The notes below the pieces were generated by a model. That model saw only the letters and a program-made list of their open reading frames with translations. It was not told the origin of the DNA and did no database searches. Position numbers and translations under genes: made by a program. From positions 12,243,979 through 12,307,978 of the forward strand of contig NC_044291.2 of assembly GCF_004027225.2 (NCBI RefSeq): 64,000 nucleotides of DNA, in the 5' to 3' direction. Positions 34,145 to 44,582 of the stretch are shown piece by piece (the first letter of the stretch is position 1; each line of letters begins with the position of its first letter). Source of the stretch: Strigops habroptila. Its lineage: Eukaryota > Chordata > Aves > Psittaciformes > Psittacidae.

Positions 34145-34777
34145 TCAAGGGACCCGCTGGCTTAAGTACTTGCCCATGCTGTCCCACACACCCTGCCACT
34201 CATTACTGTCCAGCCTCAGGGAAAATCTCTTGCTGGTCCTCCTATATTGTCTTCTAACCCTAGACAAGACCTGAACCCAACCCTGCTTAACTTTCGAGAT
34301 CAGATGAAATAGGGTGTTCTCAGGGTGGGATGGCCATGGGTAAAACACACTCTGTATGAGTGCCAACATGCTGATCCCCAGGACAAGCAGCAGGCAGGTC
34401 TCAAGGGTATTCAAAGGCCATCCAAATCCTTTAGGATTCTCAAATGCTGTTGTAAATACCCTGGTGGGAGAGCAGGGGGTGTGAGGGAATGTCTCCTTCA
34501 TAGGTTGACCCCCCGAGGAGGAGAAAAAAGATGTGTAATTGCTAAAAAATTCCATTATATACGTCCCAAAGTATAGAGGTGATGACCACGCTGGAAACGC
34601 AAACCAGACCAGTTTCATGATCAATGAGTCTATTGTATTATAAGTCATTACCATGAAGTACAGTGAAACCGTAGCCCAGGCCCCCCAGCCGATAAACACT
34701 AAACCAGCAAATACTGGCTGTAAGTAAGGTACGACATGCTGAAACTCTGAGATCAAGTGCAACAACTCTGAGAGCAA
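34145..34777 (-). CDS. hydrophobic 210-codon frame at the gag position, unknown function
   Basis: The frame starts about 108 bases downstream of the primer-binding site, where gag would be expected. It shows at least three likely membrane segments: roughly residues 20-45, 48-75 and 125-147. An NYTS glycosylation-type site is seen near residue 80, and an arginine-rich stretch ('VRRQYRRTSKRF') occurs in the C-terminal third. I see no capsid-like or zinc-knuckle feature. It could be a displaced envelope fragment, a captured gene or an uncharacterised ERV product. The sibling provirus at 56 kb lacks it. That the frame is open is seen; that it is a gene is inference. Confidence 0.45.
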   Translation of the reverse strand: MLSELLHLISEFQHVVPYLQPVFAGLVFIGWGAWATVSLYFMVMTYNTIDSLIMKLVWFAFPAWSSPLYFGTYIMEFFSNYTSFFSSSGGQPMKETFPHTPCSPTRVFTTAFENPKGFGWPLNTLETCLLLVLGISMLALIQSVFYPWPSHPENTLFHLISKVKQGWVQVLSRVRRQYRRTSKRFSLRLDSNEWQGVWDSMGKYLSQRVP

Positions 34778-34884
34778 ATAAATCAGCGTTGTGACGGGTG
34801 ACTATTAATCCTAAACAATGAATGCTTATCATAAACATGATTAGACACACTCTGGTCAGATATGTTGTTATCTCAAACCTTCGG

Positions 34885-34902
34885 GCCCCATGTTGGGAGC
34901 CG
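34885..34902 (-). other. primer-binding site, tRNA-Lys(1,2)-like
   Basis: The minus strand reads CGGCTCCCAACATGGGGC, which differs at a few positions from the consensus complementary to the 3' end of tRNA-Lys1,2. It lies 8 bases inside the LTR, as in the 56 kb provirus. Confidence 0.6.
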
Positions 34903-34910
34903 CTAAGAAC

Positions 34911-35471
34911 TATCGTGCTTTAAGCCCAGCTGGTAACTCAGAACCATGCAGCCGCTTGCTCACCCCCCACCCTTTCCACCGCTCCCAGAGGGATGGGGAG
35001 GAGAATCAAAAGAATGTAAACCCCATGGGTTGAGATAAGAGCAGTCCAGTAACTAAGGTATAATACAAAACCACTACCGCTACCAGCAATAACAATAATG
35101 ATAAGGGAAATAACAAGGGGAGAGAATACAACTGCTCGCCACCCGCCAACCGATACCCAGCCTGACCCGAGCAGCATTCTGGGCCTTTCTGGTAACTGCA
35201 CCCAGTTTCTATACTGGGCATGACGTGCCATGATATGGAATACCCCTCTGGCCAGTTTGGGTCAGGTGTCCTGTCTCTGTTTCTTCTCGGCTTCCCCTCC
35301 TCCCTGGCAGAACATGAGACTGAGAAAGCCCTTGATCGGAGCAAACATTACTGAGCAACAACTGAAAACATAGGTGTTCTCAGCATTGTTCCCAGGTTGA
35401 AAGTCAAAAACACAGCACTGTACCAACTACTAAGAAGGAGAAAAATGACTGCTACATCTGAACCCAGGACA
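34911..35471 (-). repeat. LTR of the 33-35 kb provirus (5' LTR)
   Basis: The minus strand starts TGTCCTGGGTTCAG at 35,471 and aligns along its whole ~560 bases with the LTRs at 56,062 and 59,126, with many more differences than those two show between themselves. It is therefore an older relative. Confidence 0.9.
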
Positions 35472-38230
35472 AGGGGAAGTGCAAAGGTTCTGTGAGACAC
35501 TTGTGAGTGCGGGCAGAGAGCAGGGTGTGTGCAGCACGAGAGGGTGCTACAGAACAGAAAAGGACCTGGAAGAGCAAGGGACAGTTCTGCTGATGGGCAA
35601 TAGCTCAAGTTCTGATTTTAGAGCAGCACAAATAAGGAGGATGAGCAGTGCAGTGCTGGGATATGGATCCAAGTGGAGGATGCAAGCAAGGAACTGGGAC
35701 ATGTGAAGTGATTGAGGACTGTGAGCGAGGCTATGAAAGAAGCCGGATGGGTTGAGGGGAATTCACAGGCATTGCCAAATGCCTAGAAAACCACAGCTTT
35801 GTGTGCAAAGCAACACAATCTACCACCAAGTCACACCCCACACACTCCTGCTGACCCCGGACAGAGCCCTGAGCATTGCAAGAGGGAAAGGATCTCCTTT
35901 ACCATGTCCCAGTGGCCAGGGCTTGGCCACTTCGATGGTAAATACAAGGGTCTGCCTGGCATCAGAGCCACCAGCACATCGCTTTGGCCATCTGCAACCA
36001 GGATCTCCAAGTTTCTACTGAATAAGCCCCAAAGGACGTTGACTGGTCATTCCCTTCATGGTTTTGTCAGTGCTGGCCTCAGTGGGGCCTCCAGCACCCT
36101 CAGAAACTTGGGGTGTCCTTGTGCCTTCTGCTTCTTGAGAGGCTTGTTTGTTCTCTCAGTACCTGCAGGTCAGGAACTTGGCACCACAGGGCTCATTCAC
36201 AGGTAAACGCCCCAAGAAGCCACATCTCTGTGCATCATTTCCCTTAATTCTGCAAGTCTTCTGTGGCTAATTGGATAAATGTCAGGAGTGTGGCCAAGCA
36301 GAGAAGATTGACAAAATGAAGAACTATGAATCAGAATTTCTTCTTTTCCCAGCTTTCCTTGTCTTTCCACTTTTAGATCAAGTGGTATCAGCCTTCTCTG
36401 ATTCATACTGATCCAGAGCATCTCCTGATGAAGTCTGGTTATGTAGGAAAAGTGAGAGTGCTTCTGCCAGACACTGTACAGGCCATCTTTGTCCTGTGTC
36501 CCATGGTCATCATCAGTTCCTCTCCCCCTCCATCCATCATTTCTCTCAGTGCTCACCTGGGACTTGCATCAGGATTTCTCAAATCCAAGCTTTCCCACTG
36601 AAGTCTTCAGCTGCATGATTCAGCTCAGCAACGAGACCATTTATTACACACACCTTCTGTGGGGCAATGACTCTGAGACGCTGCAGCTGTGAGCTCCATC
36701 TCCATCAGGCACATCTTGTGCTGGGACCCAATCTTTCAGTTCCTGCTTGGTCATGCTCCCCAGCCTTCTGCACTACAGGTGTGGCTGATAAATGAGCTCC
36801 AGCCCAAGCCTTGCAGAAGTGCTTGGAACTGACCGAGTGTCTCCTCACCAGAGTCTGTTTCCTCAATGGTAGTTTGGGGTTCCTGAATGTGGAGCGGAGA
36901 GACATGGTTGTTAGCAGAGGAGGAAATGGAAAGTACTACTGAGAAGGTAGCCTGGTGCAGGTCCAGGGAATCACCCTCCAGGGATGCAGGTGTTGGTAAG
37001 GAAGCTGTCCAAAACGAGGTGCCCTGTCCCCAGAGCATGGGGTACCTTGCACCCAAGGACACCACCTTTCCTTTTGGCTCTTGCTAAGAAGTTCTCAATC
37101 CAGACCATTTGATTTTCCAACTGCTCCTCCTTGGTGCTTAATTCTCTATACTGATGGCATCACCCATTGCTCTACAAACCTCCTTTAGATGGCCTTGCTG
37201 AGGTATATTCACTTCACCTGACTAATTGACACTATAGGAGTAACCTACAACTACTCGAAGGGTGGTTGATGGAGGATTTCTTGGTAGTGGGAAGGGAAGG
37301 AAACCTCTACAAAGTGCAGCTTGGAAGGTTCAGACTGGATGTGAGGAAAGAGAAATAGCTCTCCAAATGTGGACTTGTGGTGCAAGAGATCTCCCAGAGG
37401 GAATCTGGGCCAGCCCATGGCTTTGTGTTTCAAGGAACAGACAGCAATGAGTGGAGAGATGTGACTGAAGGCACAGAAATGCCTGAAAGAGAGCTAGGTG
37501 GGAAAGTAAGATGGGTGTCAACAGCCTGAAGGGAAAGAGGTGCAGGCGTGGGCCAGTGGAGGACAGCCTGCAGCAGAGATGACTGAGGATTCTGGCAAGG
37601 CTGAAAGGCCCCAAAGAGTAAAAGGTCTCTGTCCCTTGGGCTATGGCAGTTGCCTCTTTCATCAAGACCTTTCATTCTCAAGATTTCAGGCTCTACTTCT
37701 CCAAGGGCTGTGCTCAGGGCTTGGCCTTTCTGCTTCACCAAACCAACCAAGGGTGTTGTCACCATCAGACACCTGCATTTTGCCTTTGTCTACCTGTAAT
37801 CATAGCCTCTGGTTACTTGCTTTAATGAGTCCCTGGGGAGGCTTTATCAGTAACAGCCTTCAGTGGGGCCCATTAATGCTGAAGGGATTTGGGACTTTGT
37901 TTCTGATTTGGACTTTTTGAGAGGTTTCTTCAGTCTCCTCTCAGTACCTGAGGTTCATGGACTCAGCCCAAATACACCATGGGGCTCATTAAAACCCTGA
38001 CGAGCCATGTCTCACCCTGTGGTTTTTGTCAAGTCTTCCAGATTGTCTTCCAGGGAATTGGGGAGGTTTCCAAGTGCAGGAAGATGACAAAGAGCATCTG
38101 ATAAAAGTTATTTGAAAGTGTTTATTTAATTACTTTTCAGTTTAGAAATTTCTATTCCATTGCCATTGATCCTGAGTGATGATCACTTCATCATTAAGTG
38201 TCCAGATGAAACCTCTGCAATGAGTCACGC
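35472..38230 (+). repeat. duplicated OR flank block E, inverted copy at 52,130-54,875
   Basis: Landmarks in order (35,480 'GAGACACTTGTGAGTGCGGGC', 35,711 'GATTGAGGACTGTGAGC', 36,500 'CCATGGTCATCATC', 37,400 'CCATGGCTTTGTGTTTC', 38,130 'TTTAGAAATTTCTATTCCATTG') recur in reverse order and complement at 54,875-52,130. Part of it also matches 48,420-48,740 in the same orientation. No gene is recognisable. A receptor that should lie on the left is replaced by the provirus. Confidence 0.8.
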
Positions 38231-38460
38231 ACCTCATGAGGAGTTAAAGAAAATTCCAGGCAGAGGCATGGCTCCTCAGGGCTTCCTGTGTTTTAATGAG
38301 CCATAGGGCCTTTTTGGTGCTGAGTCCATGCACTTCAGCTCCTGAGAGGAGACTCAAAAGCCCTCTCAAGAAGTCAAACTCAGAAGCAATTCCCAAGTAC
38401 TTTGAAGCATCAGTGGGCTCTGCTGAGGCCATTCCTGGCAAAGCCTCCCCAGGGACTCAT
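38231..38460 (+). repeat. flank block also present beside OR-D
   Basis: Matches 25,740-25,966 in the same orientation ('GAAGTCAAACTCAGAAGCAATT' shared). It continues here without a receptor. Confidence 0.75.
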
Positions 38461-38588
38461 TAGAGCAGAGCACTGGAGGCCATGATAATAGAATTATAGA
38501 ATCATAGAATCATAGAATAGTCAGGGATGGAAAAGACCTTAAGATCATCTAGTTCCAACCCCTCTGCCGTGGGCAGGGAGACCTCACA

Positions 38589-41496
38589 CTAAACCATGTC
38601 GCCCAAGGCTCTGTCCAACCTGGCCTTGAATACCGCCAGGGATGGAGCATTCACAACTTCCTTGGGCAACACATGCCAGTTCCTCACCACCCTCACTGTA
38701 AAGAACTTCTTCCTTATATCTAATCTAAACTTCCCCTGTTTAAGCTTGAAGCCATTACTCCTTGTCCTACCACTACAGTCCCTAAGGAAGAGTCCCTCCC
38801 CAGCATCCTTATAGGCCCCCTTCAGATACTGGAAGACTGCTAGGAAGTCTCCACGCAGCCTTCTCTTCTCCAGGCTGAATAGCCCCAACTTTCTCAGCCT
38901 ATCTTCATATAGGAGGTGCTCCAGCCCTCTTATCATCCTCGTGGCCCTCCTCTGGACTTGCTCCAACAGCTCCATTTCCATTTTGTGTTGAGGACACCAG
39001 AACTTTACACAGTACTCCAAGTGAGGTCTCACGAGAGCAGAGTAGAGGGGCAGGATCACCTCCTTTAACCTGCTGGTCACTCTTCACGTACCCACGCATC
39101 CCAGGATACATTTGGCTTTCTGAGCTGCAAGTGCGCACTGCCGGCTCATGTTAAGCTTCTCATCAACCAACACCCCCAAGTCTTTCTCTGCAGGGCTGCT
39201 CTGAATCTCTTCTCTGCCCAACCTGTAGCTGTGCCTGGGATTGCCCTGACCCAGGTGTAGGAGGCACTTGGCTTGGTTAAACTTCATAAGGTTGGCATCG
39301 GCCCACCTCACAAGCGTGTCAAGGTCCCTCTGGATGGCATCCCTTCCCTCCAGCGTATCAACCGAACCACATAGCTTGGTGTCATCAGCAAACTTGCTGA
39401 GGGTGCACTCAATCGCACTGTCCATGTTGCCAACAAAGATGTTGAACAAGACAGGTCCCAACACCGATCCCTGAGGGACACCCCTTGTTACTGTTTTCCA
39501 ACTGGACATTGAGCCGTTTGCCACAACTCTTTGCGTGAGGCCACCCAGCCAGTTCTTTATCCACTGAGTGGTTCATCTATCAAATTAATGTCTCTCCAAT
39601 TTAGAGACAAGGATGTCATGGGGGACAGTGTTGAATGCTTTGCACAAGTCCAGGTAGATGACATCAACTGCTCTGCCCCTGTCCATCAGTTCCGTGGCTC
39701 CATCATAGAAGGCCACCAAATTGGTCAGGCAGGATTTCCTCTTAGTGAAGCCATGTTGGCTGTCGCCAACCACCTCATTGTTTTTCATGTGCCTTAGCAT
39801 GCTTTCCGGTAGAATCTGCTCCAAGATTTTGCCAGGCACAGAGGTGCGGCTGACTGGTCTGTAGTTCCCTGGGTCTTCCACCTTCCCCTTCTTGAAAATG
39901 GGGGTTATATTACCCTTCTTCCAGTCATCGGGAACTTCACCTGACTGCCATGATTTTTCAAATATGATGGACAGTGGTTTAGCAACTTCATTCGCCAGCT
40001 CCTTCAGGACCCGTGGATGGATTTCGTCAGGTCTCATGGCCTTGTGCACGTTCAGGTTCTTAAGATGGTCTCGAACCTGATCCTCTCCTACAGTGGGCCC
40101 AAGGTCTTCATTCTCACAGTCCCTGCGTCTGCTTTCCATGACTTGGGTGGTGTGGTCAGAGCATTTGCTAGTGAAGACTGAGGCAAAGAAGTCATTAAGA
40201 ACCTCAGCCTTCTCCAAATCCATGGTAGCCACTTCTCCCGATAGCTTCTGGAGCAGGCCCACGTTGTCCCTAGCCTGTCTTTTATATGCTACATACGTAT
40301 AGAAGCCTTTCCTGTTATCTTTCACACCCCTTGCCAGATTTAATTCTAACTGGGCCTTAGCTTTCCTAACCTGGTCCCTAGCTTCCCAGACAATGTTCCT
40401 ATATTCTTCCCAGGCTGCCTGTCCTCACTTCCACCTTTTATAAGCTTCTTTTTTCCCTCTAAGTTTTCTCAGCAGCTCCTTATCCATCCATGGAGGCCTC
40501 CTGGGCCCCCTGTTGCATTTCCGTCTAGTTGGGACACAACACTCCTGAGCTTGTAGCAGGTGATCCTTGAATATTAACCAGCAGTCTTGGGACCCCCTGC
40601 CTTGTAGGACTATATCCCGTGGAACCTTACTAAGCAGGTTCCTGAAGAGGCCAAAGTCTGCTCTCTTGAGGTCCAGGGCAGTGAGCTTGCTGCATGCTCT
40701 TCTCACTGTCCTGAGGATCTCGAACTCAACCATCTCGTGATCACTACAGCCAAGGCTGCCCTGGAGCATCACATTTCAAACCAGTCCCTCCCTGTTGGTG
40801 AGCACGAGGTCAAGCACAGCACCTCTCCTTGTCGGCTCCTCTACTGCTTGAAAGAGGAAGTTGTCTTCCACACAACTGAGGAACCTCCTGGATTGCTTCT
40901 GCCGGGCCATACCGTCCCTCCAACAGATATCAGGGTAGTTGAAGTCCCCCATGAGGACAAGGGCCTGCGAGCGTGAGGCTGCTCCTATCTGTCTGTAGAG
41001 CGCTTCATCCACAGAGTCCTCCTGATCAGGCGGCCTGTAACAGATCCCCATCGTAATGTCCCCCATCGCTGTTCTCCCTTTGACCCTGACCCACAAACAC
41101 TCTGTTGACTCATCACCCGTCCCCAGACAGAGTTCCATACTTTCCAGGCTATCACTGACATAAATAGCAATGCCCCCTCCATGTCTGCCTGGCTTGTCTT
41201 TTCTAAGCAGCCTGTAACCTTCCATTCCAACACTCCAGTCATAGGAGCCATCCCACCATGTTTCTGTGACATCCAATGACATCATAACCCTGTAGCCTTG
41301 CACACATCTCTAATTCCTCTTGTTTGTTCCCCATACTATGGGCGTTTGTATAGAGGCATCTGAGCTGAGCTCCAAATGAAGCCGACTGAATGGTTGGAGC
41401 AGCTGAACTATCTCTACATCGCTCCAAGCATTGATTATAGGTGCTGGCAACTGACTGGGAGTGTTGGGATGGATCGATGCCCCCCTCCCCCAACAC
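38589..41496 (-). pseudogene. CR1 ORF2 remnant: endonuclease and reverse transcriptase
   Basis: Five consecutive frame pieces cover the protein. The endonuclease ('[13 protein letters not shown]', '[10 protein letters not shown]', 'SDHEMVEF') lies at about 41,300-40,725. A linker ('PPWMDKELLRKLRGKKEAYK') follows. Reverse transcriptase includes 'GNYRPVS', '[21 protein letters not shown]', '[16 protein letters not shown]' and the active-site 'FADDTKL' at about 39,395. A C-terminal part follows. Cellular role: target-primed reverse transcription of CR1 RNA, with the endonuclease nicking the target. At least four breaks separate the pieces. Confidence 0.88.
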
Positions 41497-41503
41497 ATCT
41501 AGT

Positions 41504-42631
41504 TTAAAGCTTTCTTGACCAGCCTGGCAAGTCTCCTACCAAAACAGCTCTTCCCCTTCTTTGCAGACCAGCTCCACCAGCCTCCAGTAGACCTGGCCTC
41601 CCGAATTGAGTTCCATGTTCCAAGTACCCAAACCCCTGACTATGGCACCACTGTTCTAACCATTTATTAACCTGCCAAATGCACCTAGGTTTTTTGAGGC
41701 CCTCCCCTTTATCCTGGAGAATTGATGAAAAAATTATCTGAGCTCCAGAGCCCCCAACCACTTCTCCCAGTGTTGTGTAGTCCTTCTTAATGTTCTCCAG
41801 GCTACTGCTATCTATATTGCTAGCACCCACATGGACCACTAGAAGGGGGTAATAGTCAGCAGGACTTACTAGAGCAGGCAGCCTCTCAGCAACATCACTG
41901 ATCTGAGCCCCGGGCAGGCAACACACCTCCCTCGAGACTGGGTCAGGCCGGCAGACGGTTGCCTCTGTGAGTTTCAAAGTAGAGTTCCCTACTACTATGA
42001 CCCGCCGCTTTTTCCTGGAGGCATCAGGAGTGATCCTCTTTACTGGTGCATCAGCAGGTTGTTCATTTGGTGTGGTGGGTGTTTCCTCGTTAGCCCCTTG
42101 CAGAACTGCGAAGCGGTTCTGGGTGGGGACATCGGATTTAGGAGGAAGCCTCTTGCTGTTAATTATCCTCTTCCTCCTTTTTTTGTTGGTTTTTTTTTTG
42201 TTACTAGTTCCCAGCTTCCTGGGTTAATGCCCTCCCTCTCCTATATGACTTACAACGGATGCTTGTGGCCCCTGCACGGTTTGGGCCTGGGGCAAGCAGC
42301 CCAGCTTCCTCTCAGCTTCTCTGGCATCTTTTAGCTCACCAACAGCCTCCCGCAGCTCAGCCCCCTGCTGCAGGAGGACCTCCGCTAGGGCACACTGAGT
42401 GCAGCCCTGTCCATTGTGCACCCTCGCCTCAAGAGACCAGTCGAGGCACTTTCTACACTCCGAGGTCTGCACTGCAGCTTCCCCTCTCATCGGGTCTGTC
42501 TGGGTGCCTACGCTGGCCACTGCTGGGGCAGCCAGAGCAGAGCTCCCACACCGGGTCCTGGTCCTGAGGCGAGTGCTCACCATCCTGCCCGCTGCCCGCT
42601 CACCCTGCCTGCGTGAACTGCCGTGCCACAC
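41504..42631 (-). pseudogene. CR1 ORF1 remnant with SGNH-esterase-type domain
   Basis: The N-terminal piece (42,631-42,224) has a cysteine cluster ('CRKCLDWSLEARVHNGQGCTQC') and a predicted coiled coil. The second piece carries an SGNH-hydrolase-like region, with 'VIVVGNSTL' (candidate catalytic serine, about 42,005) and 'YYPLLVVHVGASNI' near 41,845. CR1 ORF1 proteins commonly have this esterase domain. The pieces are separated by a T-rich low-complexity insertion (42,177-42,200). Confidence 0.75.
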
Positions 42632-42900
42632 CCTGTTTGCCCCCCCTGTTCACTGCGCTCCCTGGAGCGGGTTTTTACTCACTGAGGGCTGGTGCCTTCA
42701 CTCCTGGCGCAGCCCCCTGTGAGTCAGCCGCTCATGTCAGCGGAGCTGCCGGCCCCTGGGCAAGTCCTGTCGAGGACTTCAGGCTCCCTCAGTGGCTCTT
42801 GCCGCTCCAAACTGAGGCTCCTGGACGCTGTGCTTTCCCCCGCTCCAGTGTTGAAGGTGTCCTCTCTGGAGATACTCACCTCAGCTTTTCATGCATGACT

Positions 42901-43598
42901 GCACTGTCATGCAGTACGACCTAGAAACGGATGTTGTTCTCTCCCAGGTACTTCCCAGCCCAGCCCAGCTCCCTCCAAGCCCTCCCATCTCCCCTGCCCA
43001 CTCTGCAGCACCAATGCCCTCTCCTCAGCACAGCCCGGTCGGAGCTGGCCCTACAGCAGAGCCCATTGCAGGGTGCTCTGGGCAGTTGCACACAGCCTCA
43101 GCCCCTGTGCAGGGCACAACAGGTCCTGGGGGTCAGAGAGTGGCCAGCCCCACAGAGGGATGAACATGGAGGGCAAAAGGGAAAGGAGGCACTGTGTGTC
43201 CCCTACTCTCCTCCTCAGGACACCCTCAGAGGTCTGCAGTGCCCCCATGCCATCCCATCTCCCCACACCAGCAAAACAGCCCCGGCCCTTGGGCTCCTCA
43301 AGAGCTCTTCCTGCTCTAGGCACAGAGCAGCCATCCCAGAGCTGGAGCAGCCAGAAAGCTGATTTCATTCCCCCTTCATTCCTGCTATGTGAGGACATAT
43401 CACAGAGAAGAAGTTGCTGCAGGATCATTTATTTTACCCAAATACAATGAAGACCCCAGGTGACACAACATCTGTGGGTCGCAAAAGATGTGTGGATACT
43501 GAAGTAGGAGGAGAAGAAAACTGACATTTCTATGAAGACAATAACATCACATTGAAACAGGAGAACAAATATAAAGCAGGAAAGACAGATGTGGCCTG
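42901..43598. other. 3' flank of OR-B
   Basis: No gene seen. A minus-strand polyadenylation signal AATAAA (43,433-43,428 read on the minus strand) is followed by the same GATCCTGC phrase as in OR-C, so the 3' end of the receptor transcript is conserved between the two copies. Confidence 0.5.
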
Positions 43599-43651
43599 TC
43601 ATGACCTACACTGGGAGCCCTTTGCAGAGGAAATCAGGCACTGTATGGCTG

Positions 43652-44582
43652 CTAAAACACATCCAGTCCCAGTTTCCTCAGAGCTTCCTTGAGCTCCTGG
43701 TTCCTCAGGCTGTAGATGAGGGGGTTCACTGCTGGAGGCACCACAGAGTACAGCACTGACACAACCAGATCCAGTGATGGCAAGGAGATAGAGGGGGGCT
43801 TCATGTAGGCAAAGATGCAGGTAGTGGTAAACACGGAGACAATGGCCAGGTGAGAGAGGCACGTGGAAAAGGCTTTGTGACGTCCCTGCTCGGAGGAGAT
43901 CCTCAACACACACATAGATCTGCACATAGGAATCCACAATGAAAACAAAACACACAAATGTTTCACAGGCACCAATCACAAGAAGCCCAACTTCCCTGAG
44001 GTAGGAATGCGAGCAGGAGAGCTGGAGGATCTGGGGGATTTCACGGAAGAACTGCTCCACAGCACTGCCTCAGCAGAGGGGTAGTGAAAGTGTATTGGCA
44101 GTGTACAGCAGAGCAGTGAGAAACCCACTGCCCCAGGCAGCTGCTGCTGTGTAGACACAAGCTCTGCTGCCCAGCAGGGTCTCATAGTGCGGGGGCTTGC
44201 AGATGGCCACGTAGCGGTCATAGGACATGACAATGAGAAGATAAAACTCTGCTGTGATCAAGAAGAGAAAGAAAAAGACCTGTGCAACACAACCTGTGTA
44301 GATGTCCCTGGTGTCCCAGAGGGAATTGGCCATGGATCTGGGGACAGTGGTGGAGATACAGCCCAGGTCCAGGAGGGAGAAGTTGAGCAGGAAGAAGCAC
44401 ATGGGGGTGTGGAGGTGCTGGTCGCAGGCTGTGCTGGTGATGATGAGGCTGTTGGCCAGGAGCGCAACCAGGAGCACAGCCAGGAAGATGCCAAGGAAGA
44501 GCCAGAAGTGCCAGAGCTGCAGCTCCCACGTGCCTGCGAATGGCAGGAGGAGGAAGTGGGTGATGGAGCTGCCGTTGGACAT
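43652..44582 (-). pseudogene. olfactory receptor pseudogene OR-B (OR14-like)
   Basis: The start ATG at 44,582 (MSNGSSITHFLLLPF) follows a conserved acceptor-like AG about 27 bases upstream. TM1, 'HTPMCFFLLNFSLLDL', 'MSYDRYVAICKP', TM4-TM5, 'GRHKAFSTCLSHL' and 'PPAVNPLIYSLRNQ' are all recognisable. It is broken twice: a TGA at 44,072-44,070 replaces the CAA of 'LPLCQGNAVEQ', and two bases are missing at about 43,915 between 'SYVQI' and 'VLRI'. Four extra residues sit in TM1 ('LAVLLVALLANS'). The last reading frame stops at 43,652; another frame stops at 43,599, the position matching the OR-C stop. Confidence 0.92.

Larger units (their letters stand above)
33305..35471 (-). mobile_element. ERVL-like provirus remnant, 3' truncated
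   Basis: Reading the minus strand: LTR (35,471-34,911), primer-binding site, a hydrophobic frame (34,777-34,145), then RNase H and integrase (34,140-33,305), where it breaks inside integrase. Reverse transcriptase is deleted at about 34,143. It is related to the 56-59 kb provirus throughout the shared LTR and pol parts. On the right it is inserted at, or recombined into, the edge of a duplicated OR flank (35,472 onward). Confidence 0.85.
38485..42900 (-). mobile_element. near-full-length CR1 LINE
   Basis: About 4.4 kb on the minus strand, with a 3' tail of repeated ATTCTATG-type units (38,490-38,520), ORF2 (38,589-about 41,496), ORF1 (about 41,504-42,631) and GC-rich 5' sequence to about 42,900. 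It is the longest CR1 in the window. Frameshifts and stops make it inactive. Confidence 0.88.
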
